A DNA stretch of 64,000 nucleotides from SZUA-378 sp036652815. Lineage in GTDB: Bacteria; Bacillota; Clostridia; Lachnospirales; Lachnospiraceae. How positions within the stretch are numbered: the stretch's first letter is position 1; each line of letters begins with the position of its first letter. The position numbers were made by a program, and so were the translations under genes. The notes under the pieces are model-generated. The model was given only the letters and a program-made list of their open reading frames with translations, had not been told where the DNA came from and searched no databases. The stretch spans positions 40,991 through 104,990 of the forward strand of contig JAVVVE010000005.1 in NCBI GenBank assembly GCA_036652815.1, given 5' to 3'. Positions 36,353-45,864 of this stretch are shown here, one piece after another.

Positions 36353-37542
36353 AAAATGAAAATTCTGTTAAAATATCTTTTATGAATCATATTACAGTCA
36401 TTGCGTTACTCATAGTACTATCTCTTGGAATCGGCTTAGTACAGTTTTTTTATGATGCAGAACCGATGATTATCATAGGAACCATCCTATTTGCAGTATT
36501 AGGCAGTGGAAGTGTACTATTTTTATTAGAGCAGGAGAAACTGGCAGGAGAAGACTTTGTTGTAAAGAAAAGGGGGCAACAGCTACTGATCTTATTATCG
36601 GGGTTGTTGTGTGCTATTATATTTCCGCTGCTGCCGGTGATGGGGTGGCCTTATCCGATCATTGCGGTGATGGTTTCCCTTTATACGACTTCTTTGATTG
36701 GAGTTGTGGTGAATGCGTTGCTGATTGCTTTGAGCGTATTGCTGGCAGGAGCAGATGCTTCTGTTTTTCTCCTTTATTTTATGTGTGGGACAATCTCTAT
36801 TTTATTATTTCGCAAGTTGGATGAAGAATTTGAGATTACGATTCCCGTTTTTTTATCTGGACTGGTTTTATTTCTTTTTACTGCCGCAGAGATTATTCTT
36901 CAGTCCACAGATATGATTACGATAGAATTCTTTGTTATTCCATTTATTAATGTATTTATTACTACTATTTTTTATTTTATTTTTCTCAAATATTATAGTA
37001 TTCGTGTGGTACATAAGTATCGGGATAAGTTCATGATATTAGCTGATCCTGAGTATGAGTTAATTGTGGCATTAAGGGAACGCTCCAAAGAATCTTACTA
37101 TCAGGTGATTCATGCGGCTTATTTCAGTGATAAGATTGCAAGAAATCTTGGGTGTGATGCAAGACTGGCTAAGACAGGAGCATATTATCATAAGCGGAGT
37201 TTCTTTTGTATGCATGACACCTTGGAAGAATATCAGTTATTAATGGAAGAGCATCAATTTCCACCACAATTATGTGAGCTGCTATTAGAATATAGCAGTA
37301 GGGTCTTTGTAAGCAAAGAGAATGCCATTATCTATTTTTCAGATACGATTGTAGCAGCTATTCGTTATTTGTTTCATAAGGATCCACAGATGCAAATAGA
37401 TTATGATCAAGTAATAGGGAGTATCTTTGAGAAGAAAATTGCCAATGGTATTTTGGATCACAGTGAACTGACAATGGCAGAACTTACAAGAATGGAACAG
37501 ATGTTTAAGGAGGAGAATCTATATTATGACTTTTTACGTTGA
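36349..37542 (+). CDS. PgpH/YqfF-like 7TM-HD protein with degenerate active site
   Basis: The 397-residue protein has about seven hydrophobic helices (10-220) followed by a C-terminal HD-fold domain. It sits between yqfD and ybeY, where c-di-AMP phosphodiesterase PgpH is often encoded. Compared with the recalled PgpH pattern (H...GAYYHDIGK...HHG...D), the first His is Gln252, the HD pair is His281-Lys282 in GAYYHKRSF, and the HHG motif is YSS in LLEYSSRVF; an Asp in SDTIVAAIRYL survives. The large extracellular 7TMR-HDED domain is missing. It is probably catalytically inactive and may serve as a binding or structural protein. phoH, common in this operon, is absent. Confidence 0.8.
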   Translation: MKNENSVKISFMNHITVIALLIVLSLGIGLVQFFYDAEPMIIIGTILFAVLGSGSVLFLLEQEKLAGEDFVVKKRGQQLLILLSGLLCAIIFPLLPVMGWPYPIIAVMVSLYTTSLIGVVVNALLIALSVLLAGADASVFLLYFMCGTISILLFRKLDEEFEITIPVFLSGLVLFLFTAAEIILQSTDMITIEFFVIPFINVFITTIFYFIFLKYYSIRVVHKYRDKFMILADPEYELIVALRERSKESYYQVIHAAYFSDKIARNLGCDARLAKTGAYYHKRSFFCMHDTLEEYQLLMEEHQFPPQLCELLLEYSSRVFVSKENAIIYFSDTIVAAIRYLFHKDPQMQIDYDQVIGSIFEKKIANGILDHSELTMAELTRMEQMFKEENLYYDFLR

Positions 37543-38035
37543 GCAGGAGACAGAACAAGGTTTATCTTGTGATGTCTTTACAGTAGGAGAACAGGTTATT
37601 AGGGCGGTTTTGCTTGCAGAGCACTGCGAGTACGAAACAGAGATTACACTTTTGTTGACGAATAATGAAGGCATACGTAGATACAATCAAGAATACAGAG
37701 GGATAGACAGTGCAACAGATGTTCTTTCTTTTCCCAATGTGGATTATGATGCACCTGCTGATTATAGCAATGTGATATCGTTTCCTTCGACTTATCTTAA
37801 TCCGGATACCGACGAACTGGTACTGGGAGATATTATTATTTCGGTCGAAAAGGTCATTGAGCAGGCAGAACAATATGGGCACAGTGTGCTTCGTGAATTT
37901 GCTTTTCTTATGACACATAGTATGTTACACTTATTGGGATATGACCATATGCAGGCTGAAGAAGCACAGAGTATGGAATATAAGCAGGAACAGATATTGA
38001 GTACACTTGGCATTACAAGAGATCATGAAGAATAG
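37526..38035 (+). CDS. ybeY: Endoribonuclease YbeY
   Basis: YbeY is a zinc endoribonuclease in 16S rRNA maturation and ribosome quality control. The 169-residue protein carries the metal motif HSMLHLLGYDH and the conserved ATDVLSFP region. The start overlaps the end of the PgpH-like gene by 17 bases, with AAGGAGG at 37508-37514 inside that gene, suggesting coupled translation. Confidence 0.96.
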   Translation: MTFYVEQETEQGLSCDVFTVGEQVIRAVLLAEHCEYETEITLLLTNNEGIRRYNQEYRGIDSATDVLSFPNVDYDAPADYSNVISFPSTYLNPDTDELVLGDIIISVEKVIEQAEQYGHSVLREFAFLMTHSMLHLLGYDHMQAEEAQSMEYKQEQILSTLGITRDHEE

Positions 38036-38051
38036 ATAGGTGTAGGAACAC

Positions 38052-39701
38052 ATGGAGAAAAAAGGGAAGCAAGGGAACCATCATAATAAACCGATGAGAA
38101 TACTGGCTGTTACAGGGGTATTATTACAACTGGTTGCGATACTGACCAGTATTCCGTTAACGAATATGATAGGGGATGCAGGAAATGGATTCTTGGCAGC
38201 AGCATATGGAGTTTATCTAGTGCTGTTAGTGGTATCCACTTATGTGGTACCGAATGTGATAGCGGATTTTATGCGAACCAGAATCACGAAGGGTCAGTAT
38301 AAGAATGCCGTAGCTGTTCTGCGAACCGTAACTTTTTATGCGGCTATCAGTGGTTTGCTGGCAGGAGCAATTGCTTATTTCGGTGCGGATTTTTTAATGG
38401 GAAACTGTTTGCTGGAGCCAATGAGTGCTCTTATTTTACAGGCATTATCGCCAACATTGGTTATTATGGCGTTTGTTCATGTCCTGAGAGGATATTTTCA
38501 AGGGATTGGCACGATGATGCCGACGATGATTTCACAGATTATAGAGCGTATTGTTACTTCAGTTAGTGCACTTGCAGCTACGTTTGTTCTGGCGCAATAT
38601 GGAAGTAAGGTAGGTTCTTTGCTGGGGAATGCGAGTTTCTTATCGAGTTATGGTGCCATGGGGATTGCCTGTGGTATGGGGATAGGAGCGATCATTTCTT
38701 TGCTATTTTTGCTGGTTGTATGGGGAAGCTATCATAAAAGCTTTCAACATCAAGTAGAAAAAGATGTTGTCAGTACACATACATCTTATGCACAACTTAT
38801 GCGATTATTTTTTGTGGCGATGCTGCCGTTGGTTGTCGGTACGTTAGTCGCTCAGATTGAGATGCTTTTGGATCAAATACTTTATCATTATAGTTGTGTG
38901 GCACAAGGGATGAATGACTTAAAGGCAGTACAGTTTGGTGTTTATGTTGGTAAATATAAGGTATTAACAGGGATTCCTATTCTGTTAGGCAGTCTGATCT
39001 GTGTAACTGTGGCACCTATGCTACGCAGCGTGATGGGAAAAGTTACCATAAAGGTCGTGAAAGACAGAATCACATCACTTCTTCATGTCACGATGCTGCT
39101 TGTGATTCCCCTTGCAGTTGGACTTATGGTATTAGCGGAACCGATCGTTACGCTCTTATTTCAAGGAGAGATTGAGCTGGCTGCACAGATGTTACGCATG
39201 GGTTCAGTTTCTGTTATCTTATGGACATTGTGTATCTTCTCAACAGGTGTATTGCAGGGACTCCATAAGGAGAAAATAGTGCTGTGGAATACCCTGGTTG
39301 GCTTGGCATTGCATAGTTTTGTATTAGTGATTCTTTTCTCGCAGCTACCGGTTTTGATTTATGCGGTTGTGATAGCAGACATGCTGTTTGCACTGATTCT
39401 CTATGCTCTAAATCAGTGGTTTATCAGTAAAACAATTAATTATAAGCAAGAGCTCATTCAGACTTTTTTATTCCCGGCAGGGGCTTCGATTGTGATGGGT
39501 CTTATGATGTTTCTTCTTCACAAAGGACTTATTGCACCGCTTGGTAATCTTTTTGCTACTTTAATCGCGATGGTAGTTGGTTTTATTGTATATTTGGTTT
39601 TGATTACATTGCTGCATGGATTTGAAGAAAATGAGATTATACTGATACCGGGAGGAAGCGTATTGATTATAGTGGCAAAGTGGCTACATGTACTGAGATA
39701 A
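38052..39701 (+). CDS. SpoVB/MurJ-type polysaccharide flippase
   Basis: The 549-residue integral membrane protein has about 14 predicted helices, as in the MOP/MVF exporter superfamily. The segments LRGYFQGIGTMMPTMISQIIE and FSTGVLQGLHKE are typical of the SpoVB branch, whose members move lipid-linked cell-wall precursors; SpoVB is needed for the spore cortex, related proteins act in vegetative growth. Which role applies cannot be told; the sporulation genes 2 kb upstream favour SpoVB-like. The basic N-terminus (KKGKQGNHHNKP) is cytoplasmic. Confidence 0.85.
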   Translation: MEKKGKQGNHHNKPMRILAVTGVLLQLVAILTSIPLTNMIGDAGNGFLAAAYGVYLVLLVVSTYVVPNVIADFMRTRITKGQYKNAVAVLRTVTFYAAISGLLAGAIAYFGADFLMGNCLLEPMSALILQALSPTLVIMAFVHVLRGYFQGIGTMMPTMISQIIERIVTSVSALAATFVLAQYGSKVGSLLGNASFLSSYGAMGIACGMGIGAIISLLFLLVVWGSYHKSFQHQVEKDVVSTHTSYAQLMRLFFVAMLPLVVGTLVAQIEMLLDQILYHYSCVAQGMNDLKAVQFGVYVGKYKVLTGIPILLGSLICVTVAPMLRSVMGKVTIKVVKDRITSLLHVTMLLVIPLAVGLMVLAEPIVTLLFQGEIELAAQMLRMGSVSVILWTLCIFSTGVLQGLHKEKIVLWNTLVGLALHSFVLVILFSQLPVLIYAVVIADMLFALILYALNQWFISKTINYKQELIQTFLFPAGASIVMGLMMFLLHKGLIAPLGNLFATLIAMVVGFIVYLVLITLLHGFEENEIILIPGGSVLIIVAKWLHVLR

Positions 39702-39811
39702 ACAGTAAGGATATTATGATAAATGCAATAGGTATAAAAATATAAAGTAAGCAGATACTATATGAAATGAAAGCATGCAGTGGATTCAAATCGTTACATG
39801 CAGGAGGTTTT

Positions 39812-40411
39812 ATGAAGACTTTAAGTCGTATCAGCTTGTTTTTTATGGTTGCAGCCGCTTTTTTCACAATGGGCATCTACACAAAAGATATGGCACATCA
39901 CCTACAGACAGAAATCCCTTCCACAGAAGACTCTTATAAAGAAGTCGCAGCACAGGAGAGTACGATTAACAGTGACACACGATATCTCATCGAAGCATAT
40001 GATGCGGTGCTTGGTCAGATGGAGGAACATAGCGAAGAGATGCCGGCAAAGTTACTGGGACTTACAAGAGAAAGATGTGAAGAAGAGATTGCGGTTTACG
40101 CAGCATCTCCTTCTTTAGAGGATCTTGAGAAAGGATTTTTATCTGCCGAACTCATCTCCTTTTCATCGGACAGGGTGGTTGTTCGTAAAAACTACCAAAT
40201 CATAGAAGAAACATCGGTACCTATGAGCTTTTATCTGGTAGTTGAGAATCATAATATTATCGTCTATGAGGCAGATAGTAAGACACGTTTTATGGATACC
40301 AAGTTAAAGATCGACACCTTACCGGATGAAATACAAGATGAGATTATCAACATAAAATATATTGAGAATGAGGAGGAACTGTATAATTTCCTTGAGTCTT
40401 ATTCCAGTTAG
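39812..40411 (+). CDS. Membrane-anchored protein with BofC-like C-terminal domain
   Basis: The 199-residue protein has one N-terminal hydrophobic segment (about 5-25) and an extracytoplasmic remainder. The C-terminal 60 residues (FYLVVENHNIIVYEADS ... IDTLPDEIQDEIINIKYIE ... LESYSS) resemble the C-terminal domain of BofC, which in Bacillus modulates sigma-K checkpoint proteolysis. The similarity is from memory of the pattern. I chose the ATG at 39812 because AGGAGG lies at 39802-39807; the upstream ATG at 39767 has no such site. Confidence 0.65.
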   Translation: MKTLSRISLFFMVAAAFFTMGIYTKDMAHHLQTEIPSTEDSYKEVAAQESTINSDTRYLIEAYDAVLGQMEEHSEEMPAKLLGLTRERCEEEIAVYAASPSLEDLEKGFLSAELISFSSDRVVVRKNYQIIEETSVPMSFYLVVENHNIIVYEADSKTRFMDTKLKIDTLPDEIQDEIINIKYIENEEELYNFLESYSS

Positions 40412-40443
40412 TATTATACTAAGCAAAGGAGAAGTACAAAAGC

Positions 40444-41691
40444 ATGAGAGAAGTAGGAATCATTGGCGGCGGAGCGGCAGGTATTATGGCTGCGATTACA
40501 GCAGTAACGCAAGGTGCCAAAGCTACTATATTGGAACATCAGAGCAGAATCGGTAAAAAAATATTAATGACAGGGAATGGAAAATGTAATTTGACGAACC
40601 TGCATGATTCAGAGGATGATTATTATTGTGACAGACCGGATTTTGTCTCACAGATGTTAGAGCAGTTTCAGGCTAAAGATACGATTGCTTTTTTCCGCGA
40701 ATTTGGTTTATTATGTAAAGAAAAAAATGGAGGTGTCTATCCTATTACAGAACAGGCATCTTCAGTTCTTGATATCCTACAGATGGAATTGGATGCCAAA
40801 AAGGTTACCGTGCTTACGCAAGTACAGGTGAACTGTATATGTAAGCCGGATCAATCCGGTCATCGGATTACGGTCGAGACAACGCAGGGTGATTTTACAT
40901 ATGATGCTGTGATTCTGGCTTGCGGAGGCTGTGCACATGCACTGACAGGTTCGGATGGCAGTGGATATAAATTAGCACGTATGTGTGGACATCACATCAT
41001 TCAGCCATTGCCTGCCTTGGTACAATTAAAATGTCAAGAATCCTATTATAAATCAATAGCAGGGGTAAGATGTACGGCGGGATTGCAGCTCCTAGTCGAG
41101 GGAACTGTCGTAGCGAGGGAGCTGGGTGAACTGCAGGTGACGGACTATGGCATCTCGGGGATTGCCGTTTTTCAATTTAGTAGAATCGCAGCGAAAGCAC
41201 TGTATGCACATAAAAAAGTTACGGTTTGTATTGATTACCTGCCACAGCTATCGGATATCGAATTAAAAGAAATCATGAGTCATGTACTGGTAACACATCC
41301 ATTTAGAACGATAGAAGAAGTGTTTTTGGGTATTATAAATAAAAAATTGCTTCGTATGATTTTAAAACAAAGAGGAATTCCGCTGACACAGGTGGTTTCA
41401 ACCGTTTCTCCTACATCGATACAGGTTTTGCTAACAGATTTTAAGAACTGGACGGTACAGATTAAAGACACTCTTTCCTTTGAACATGCACAGGTGTGCT
41501 GTGGAGGTGTAGATTGCACAGAAGTGAGAGGAAATTGTGAATCGACCAAGATGAAGGGACTTTATCTGGCAGGAGAGCTATTGGATGTAGATGCAAAATG
41601 TGGTGGATATAATCTTCAATGGGCATGGACCACGGGTTATGTGGCAGGTTCTGCTGCCGCCGGATCATCTGTAACAAAAGGTTTCTCCTAA
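40444..41691 (+). CDS. HI0933/YhiN family FAD-dependent oxidoreductase
   Basis: The 415-residue protein has the FAD-binding Rossmann motif GIIGGGAAGIMAA at the start, then RIGKKILMTGNGKCNLTN, which defines the HI0933 family, and a C-terminal GGVDCTEVRG ... GLYLAGELLDVDAKCGGYN flavin motif. Members are found in most bacteria; their substrate is not established. AAGGAG lies at 40426-40431. No partner gene is obvious. Confidence 0.9.
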   Translation: MREVGIIGGGAAGIMAAITAVTQGAKATILEHQSRIGKKILMTGNGKCNLTNLHDSEDDYYCDRPDFVSQMLEQFQAKDTIAFFREFGLLCKEKNGGVYPITEQASSVLDILQMELDAKKVTVLTQVQVNCICKPDQSGHRITVETTQGDFTYDAVILACGGCAHALTGSDGSGYKLARMCGHHIIQPLPALVQLKCQESYYKSIAGVRCTAGLQLLVEGTVVARELGELQVTDYGISGIAVFQFSRIAAKALYAHKKVTVCIDYLPQLSDIELKEIMSHVLVTHPFRTIEEVFLGIINKKLLRMILKQRGIPLTQVVSTVSPTSIQVLLTDFKNWTVQIKDTLSFEHAQVCCGGVDCTEVRGNCESTKMKGLYLAGELLDVDAKCGGYNLQWAWTTGYVAGSAAAGSSVTKGFS

Positions 41692-41732
41692 CCAAGCTTA
41701 TTACTAAGGCTTAGAAAGACAAGGTTATTTAG

Positions 41733-43145
41733 ATGATATTCAATTCTTTTAGTTTTCTATTTCTTTTTTTACCCATCTCGCTCTTGCTGTATTATACGGT
41801 TGGAAGATATGATCGAACACCGGATAAAAGGATTCAGAAAGGGACATTGATTTTATTATCGCTATTCTTCTATAGTATGGCCAGTCCTGCTTATCTGGTT
41901 ATTCTACTATGTTCGGTGGCTTTTAATTATCTCTGTGCCTGTTACATACATCATAAACCAATCTTGATCGTGGGTATCGCGGGCAATCTGTTACTGCTTG
42001 CTTACTTTAAGTATATGGATTTTTTCTTGGATACAATCAATACGGTTATGCAAACAGATTATGCACTGCACCATATTTTGTTGCCATTGGGGATTTCTTT
42101 CTTTACCTTCCAACAGGTTGCTTATCTGATAGATTGTTACCGTACAGATTCAGGAGCACTTTCTTTCCTGGATTATGTTTTGTCTGTCACTTTTTTTCCA
42201 AAGATAGCAGAAGGTCCTATGATTACTCCGGGGGAATTTGTACATCGGATGCAGGAACATGAGGGAGAACCTGTTTATGAGAATCTGAACAGAGGATTTT
42301 ATCTATTAGGCATCGGTTTGGTAAAAAAAGTAGTCTTAGCAGACTTTATTGCGAGATTTCCAAATGCAGGATTTGGCATGGAACATCTGTCCATGATAGA
42401 TGCATGGATTACCTCACTTGGTTATACGCTGCAATTATATTTTGATTTTAGCGGTTACTGTGATATGGCAGTAGGGATTTCCCTGATGTTTGGATTTCAC
42501 TTGCCCTTTAACTTTAACTCTCCTTATAAAGCATGTAACATACAGGATTTTTGGAAAAGATGGCATATTACTTTAAGTGCCTTTTTGACAAAGTATGTGT
42601 ACATCCCTCTGGGTGGAAGCCGCAAAGGAACCGTTCGAACTTATGTAAATATATTTCTTGTATTTTTAATCAGTGGCTTCTGGCATGGTGCAGGATGGAC
42701 TTTTGTGCTATGGGGTGCCTTGCATGGTATTTCCAGTATTGTTTATCGCATGTGGCATACGGCAGGAAAGAAGATGCCCGCATTTTGTGGATGGTTTTTA
42801 ACCCTTAACTGTGTCAATCTATTCTGGGTGTTTTTTCGAGCAGATTCGCTTACGCAAGCATGGCAGGTCATTCGCAGTATGTTTGCACTGCAGACGTTAC
42901 CGCGTCTATTATCCAATGAATATTTTACAGCGATTAAGAGTCTGACACCACAGCATAATAAGATTGCGATGGGATTGTTTGCAGTGGGACTGCTGATTAC
43001 CTTATGCTCTAAAAATTCAATGGAACGATTACAAGAGTGGAAACCGCGTCTACTTACGATGGCGACGATGCTGTTGTTCTTAATACTGGGTGTGCTATGC
43101 ATTGCTTCACAGATGTCTACGTCATCCTTATACTTTAATTTCTGA
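41733..43145 (+). CDS. MBOAT family O-acyltransferase (AlgI/DltB-like)
   Basis: MBOAT proteins transfer acyl groups across the membrane to extracellular polymers. The 470-residue protein starts FNSFSFLFLFLPISLLLYY, has about ten helices, the YFDFSGYCDMAVGI motif and the catalytic histidine segment ISGFWHGAGWTFVLWG. It lies 16 bases before an SGNH-like gene, the usual pairing in which the MBOAT moves the acyl group and the partner transfers it to a sugar. The lack of dltA or dltC argues against teichoic-acid D-alanylation and favours polysaccharide O-acetylation. Confidence 0.92.
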   Translation: MIFNSFSFLFLFLPISLLLYYTVGRYDRTPDKRIQKGTLILLSLFFYSMASPAYLVILLCSVAFNYLCACYIHHKPILIVGIAGNLLLLAYFKYMDFFLDTINTVMQTDYALHHILLPLGISFFTFQQVAYLIDCYRTDSGALSFLDYVLSVTFFPKIAEGPMITPGEFVHRMQEHEGEPVYENLNRGFYLLGIGLVKKVVLADFIARFPNAGFGMEHLSMIDAWITSLGYTLQLYFDFSGYCDMAVGISLMFGFHLPFNFNSPYKACNIQDFWKRWHITLSAFLTKYVYIPLGGSRKGTVRTYVNIFLVFLISGFWHGAGWTFVLWGALHGISSIVYRMWHTAGKKMPAFCGWFLTLNCVNLFWVFFRADSLTQAWQVIRSMFALQTLPRLLSNEYFTAIKSLTPQHNKIAMGLFAVGLLITLCSKNSMERLQEWKPRLLTMATMLLFLILGVLCIASQMSTSSLYFNF

Positions 43146-43161
43146 TGGGAGGATTATAATT

Positions 43162-44160
43162 GTGAAGTTAAAATGGACAGAAAAAAAGTTTTGTATTATT
43201 TTTCTCAGCCTTTTTTTTGGATTCTTCCTATGTGTATGTGTATTTAATTACAGCTTGGATGCCTATGGGGTATGGCGTTCTTCTTATGAATCACAAGTGC
43301 TGGAACCGAATAAGAATTATGTCAAGACAAAGCATGTGATAGAGCATCCGGGACTCTATGATTCTTTTTTCTTTGGTTCCTCCAAAGTAGGGCATATAGA
43401 GACCAATCTGCTAACCGATGGGCATTATTATAATATGTGTTATTCAGAAGGGATTCCGGCAGACTGGTTGGTTACGATACAGACCTTGATAGAACATGAT
43501 GTTTTGATTAAGAATATTGCTTTGGGGATTGATGAATTTTCCTTTACGCTGGATCCGAAAGAACATCAGAAGAATCTGCTGCGTATCTATTACAAAGATT
43601 TAACCTTAGAAGAAAAATGTAAGTTTTATTTGCTTCGCAATCCATTTGATCTTTATAATAGGACAACGATACAGGCGATACTCCAAAAGCAGCCGCCATT
43701 TCTTGCATCAGATGATTTGTTAGGCACAGGGGTTGCTAAAGGAAATGATGAGATTCTTGAATTAAATATGGCGGAGCATCTGTTGAGTGAAAGACTTAAA
43801 ATACCGACCGACTTTTATTTATTAGATAGAACCGATGCGACGCTGGAAGAAATAAAACAGATTATGACACTTTGTAAGGAAAACGATATTGCATTGACGA
43901 TATTTTTTAATCCTATTCATAAACTGACATATGAGCTACATAAAGAGAGTACCGAGATGGCGAAAGACCGCTTGGGTAAGATTACAGGTTATTGGGATTT
44001 TTCGGGATTAAATTCGATTACAACAGATGATTATTATTGGTACGAAACTTCTCATTACAGACATAATGTTGGAAAGATGATTTTAGAACGTATCTATGGG
44101 ATCGACACAGGAGAAACATTGCCGACGGACTTTGGAGTCTATCGAGAAATTACGCCCTGA
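43162..44160 (+). CDS. Membrane-anchored SGNH/AlgJ-DltD-like partner of MBOAT
   Basis: The 332-residue protein has an N-terminal membrane helix (about 10-32) and an extracytoplasmic domain. FFFGSSKVGHIE resembles block I of SGNH-like transferases (GSS replacing GDS), GIDEFSF may be the oxyanion region, and YWYETSHYRHNVG near the C-terminus fits the (D/E)xxH block, giving a possible Ser-Glu/Asp-His set. I chose the GTG at 43162 because GGGAGG (43147-43152) precedes it; the in-frame ATG at 43090 lies inside the MBOAT gene. Specific substrate unknown. Confidence 0.72.
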   Translation: MKLKWTEKKFCIIFLSLFFGFFLCVCVFNYSLDAYGVWRSSYESQVLEPNKNYVKTKHVIEHPGLYDSFFFGSSKVGHIETNLLTDGHYYNMCYSEGIPADWLVTIQTLIEHDVLIKNIALGIDEFSFTLDPKEHQKNLLRIYYKDLTLEEKCKFYLLRNPFDLYNRTTIQAILQKQPPFLASDDLLGTGVAKGNDEILELNMAEHLLSERLKIPTDFYLLDRTDATLEEIKQIMTLCKENDIALTIFFNPIHKLTYELHKESTEMAKDRLGKITGYWDFSGLNSITTDDYYWYETSHYRHNVGKMILERIYGIDTGETLPTDFGVYREITP

Positions 44161-44181
44161 CAGGCGAATAGGGAGATAGAC

Positions 44182-45840
44182 ATGATCAGAATTAATCAAA
44201 TGAAGATAACACCGTCCATCTATCAGATAGAAGAAAAAAGAGATGCCGTGATAAAACAAAACATCTGCAAAACACTGCGTATTGCAGAGGAACAGATCGC
44301 AGAGTATAGGATTGTCAAAGAATCCATTGATGCGAGGAAGAAACCGGATATTTATTATACCCTGTCGATTGATATTTCTATCATTGATTCGATTGCAGAA
44401 GCATTATTGTTGAAGAGGTGTCATGACAGGAACGTAAGCCAGGTATCTCCTGAAAAATACAGATTTCCAAAATATAATAAGAATCAAAGAAAACTAGAGC
44501 AGAGACCTATTATTATCGGGAGTGGACCTGCCGGTTTATTCTGTGCTTATCAGTTGGCACTGCATGGGTATCGTCCTTTAGTATTGGAACGTGGAGAAGA
44601 AGTGACGAAACGGATTCACAGCGTGACAGAATTTTGGAAGAACGGGATCTTAAATCCGGAGTCCAATGTCCAATTTGGAGAAGGGGGAGCAGGCACTTTT
44701 TCAGATGGTAAATTAAATACACAGGTAAAAGATAAGTGTGGACGGAATCGAGAAATATTGCGTATCTTGGTAGAAGCAGGTGCACCACAACAGATTTTAT
44801 ATGAGAATAATCCACATTTAGGGACAGATCTTTTGGTTTCTCTAGTTCAAAATATGCGTCGTTCCATCGTGGAACATGGTGGAGAAGTACGATTTGAAAG
44901 TAAAGTTACGAGACTTAAGATAGAGGGGCAGCATGTGACAGGAGTCATTGTGAATGGCACAGAAGAGATAGACAGTGAATTGGTCATCTTAGCGATCGGA
45001 CATAGTGCGAGAGATACGGTAGAGGCTTTTTATGAGCAGGGGATTCTAATGGAAGCTAAGTCTTTTGCAGTAGGACTTCGTGTGGAACATAAGCAGAGCA
45101 TCATCAATCAGTCTCAATATGGGATGGCACAGCCAAGTGATCTGCCACCGGCTTCTTATAAACTAACCGCACAGACGAAGAATGGAAGGGGTGTTTATTC
45201 TTTCTGTATGTGTCCGGGAGGATATGTAGTGAATGCTTCCTCAGAGGATAAGATGTTGGCAGTCAATGGAATGAGTTATCATGACAGGGCAGGGAAACAT
45301 GCGAACAGTGCAATTATCGTATCGGTAACGCCGAATGATTATGGCAGTGAACATCCATTGGCGGGGATAAGATTTCAAAGAATGTTAGAGCACAAAGCCT
45401 ATGAGCTTGGACAAGGTAAGGTTCCGGTGCAGCTTTTTTCAGACTATAAGGACGGCAGCAGGGCTGATTTGAGCGGCACCATGGCGAAAGGTGCGGATAA
45501 TCTGCCGGCTGTGAAAGGGCAGTATGTCTATGCCGATGTAAGAAGTATCTTACCGGAAGAGCTGAATCTATCCTTAATAGAAGGGATGGAACAGTTTGGA
45601 AAGATCATCAAGGGCTTTGATGCAGAGGATACGATTTTATCAGGGGTAGAGAGCCGAACCTCTTCTCCGGTACGGATCCACAGAGATGATTCGATGCAGA
45701 GTGCAGTCAGAGGATTGTATCCTTGCGGAGAAGGAGCGGGATATGCGGGTGGTATTATTTCCGCAGCGATGGATGGCATGAAAATAGCTGAAGAAATAGC
45801 GAGTAAGTATGCTGCTTTTTCAGAGTCGGTAAGACAGTAA
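44182..45840 (+). CDS. FAD-dependent dehydrogenase of the COG2509 type
   Basis: The 552-residue protein has an N-terminal RNA-binding-like or ferredoxin-like domain (1-100), a Rossmann FAD motif PIIIGSGPAGLFCAYQLA at about 110, the conserved NVQFGEGGAGTFSDGKLNTQ and GRGVYSFCMCPGGYVVN, and a C-terminal CGEGAGYAGGIISAAMDG flavin motif. The family is widespread in Clostridia with no proven reaction. It follows the SGNH-like gene by 21 bases but no functional tie is evident. Confidence 0.88.
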   Translation: MIRINQMKITPSIYQIEEKRDAVIKQNICKTLRIAEEQIAEYRIVKESIDARKKPDIYYTLSIDISIIDSIAEALLLKRCHDRNVSQVSPEKYRFPKYNKNQRKLEQRPIIIGSGPAGLFCAYQLALHGYRPLVLERGEEVTKRIHSVTEFWKNGILNPESNVQFGEGGAGTFSDGKLNTQVKDKCGRNREILRILVEAGAPQQILYENNPHLGTDLLVSLVQNMRRSIVEHGGEVRFESKVTRLKIEGQHVTGVIVNGTEEIDSELVILAIGHSARDTVEAFYEQGILMEAKSFAVGLRVEHKQSIINQSQYGMAQPSDLPPASYKLTAQTKNGRGVYSFCMCPGGYVVNASSEDKMLAVNGMSYHDRAGKHANSAIIVSVTPNDYGSEHPLAGIRFQRMLEHKAYELGQGKVPVQLFSDYKDGSRADLSGTMAKGADNLPAVKGQYVYADVRSILPEELNLSLIEGMEQFGKIIKGFDAEDTILSGVESRTSSPVRIHRDDSMQSAVRGLYPCGEGAGYAGGIISAAMDGMKIAEEIASKYAAFSESVRQ

Positions 45841-45864
45841 TATAAAAGGCGGAGGAATAGTAAG

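Noticed and set aside
44153..44166. Small hairpin after the SGNH-like gene
   Set aside because: Only four pairs (CGCC/GGCG) and no T tract; not a credible terminator.
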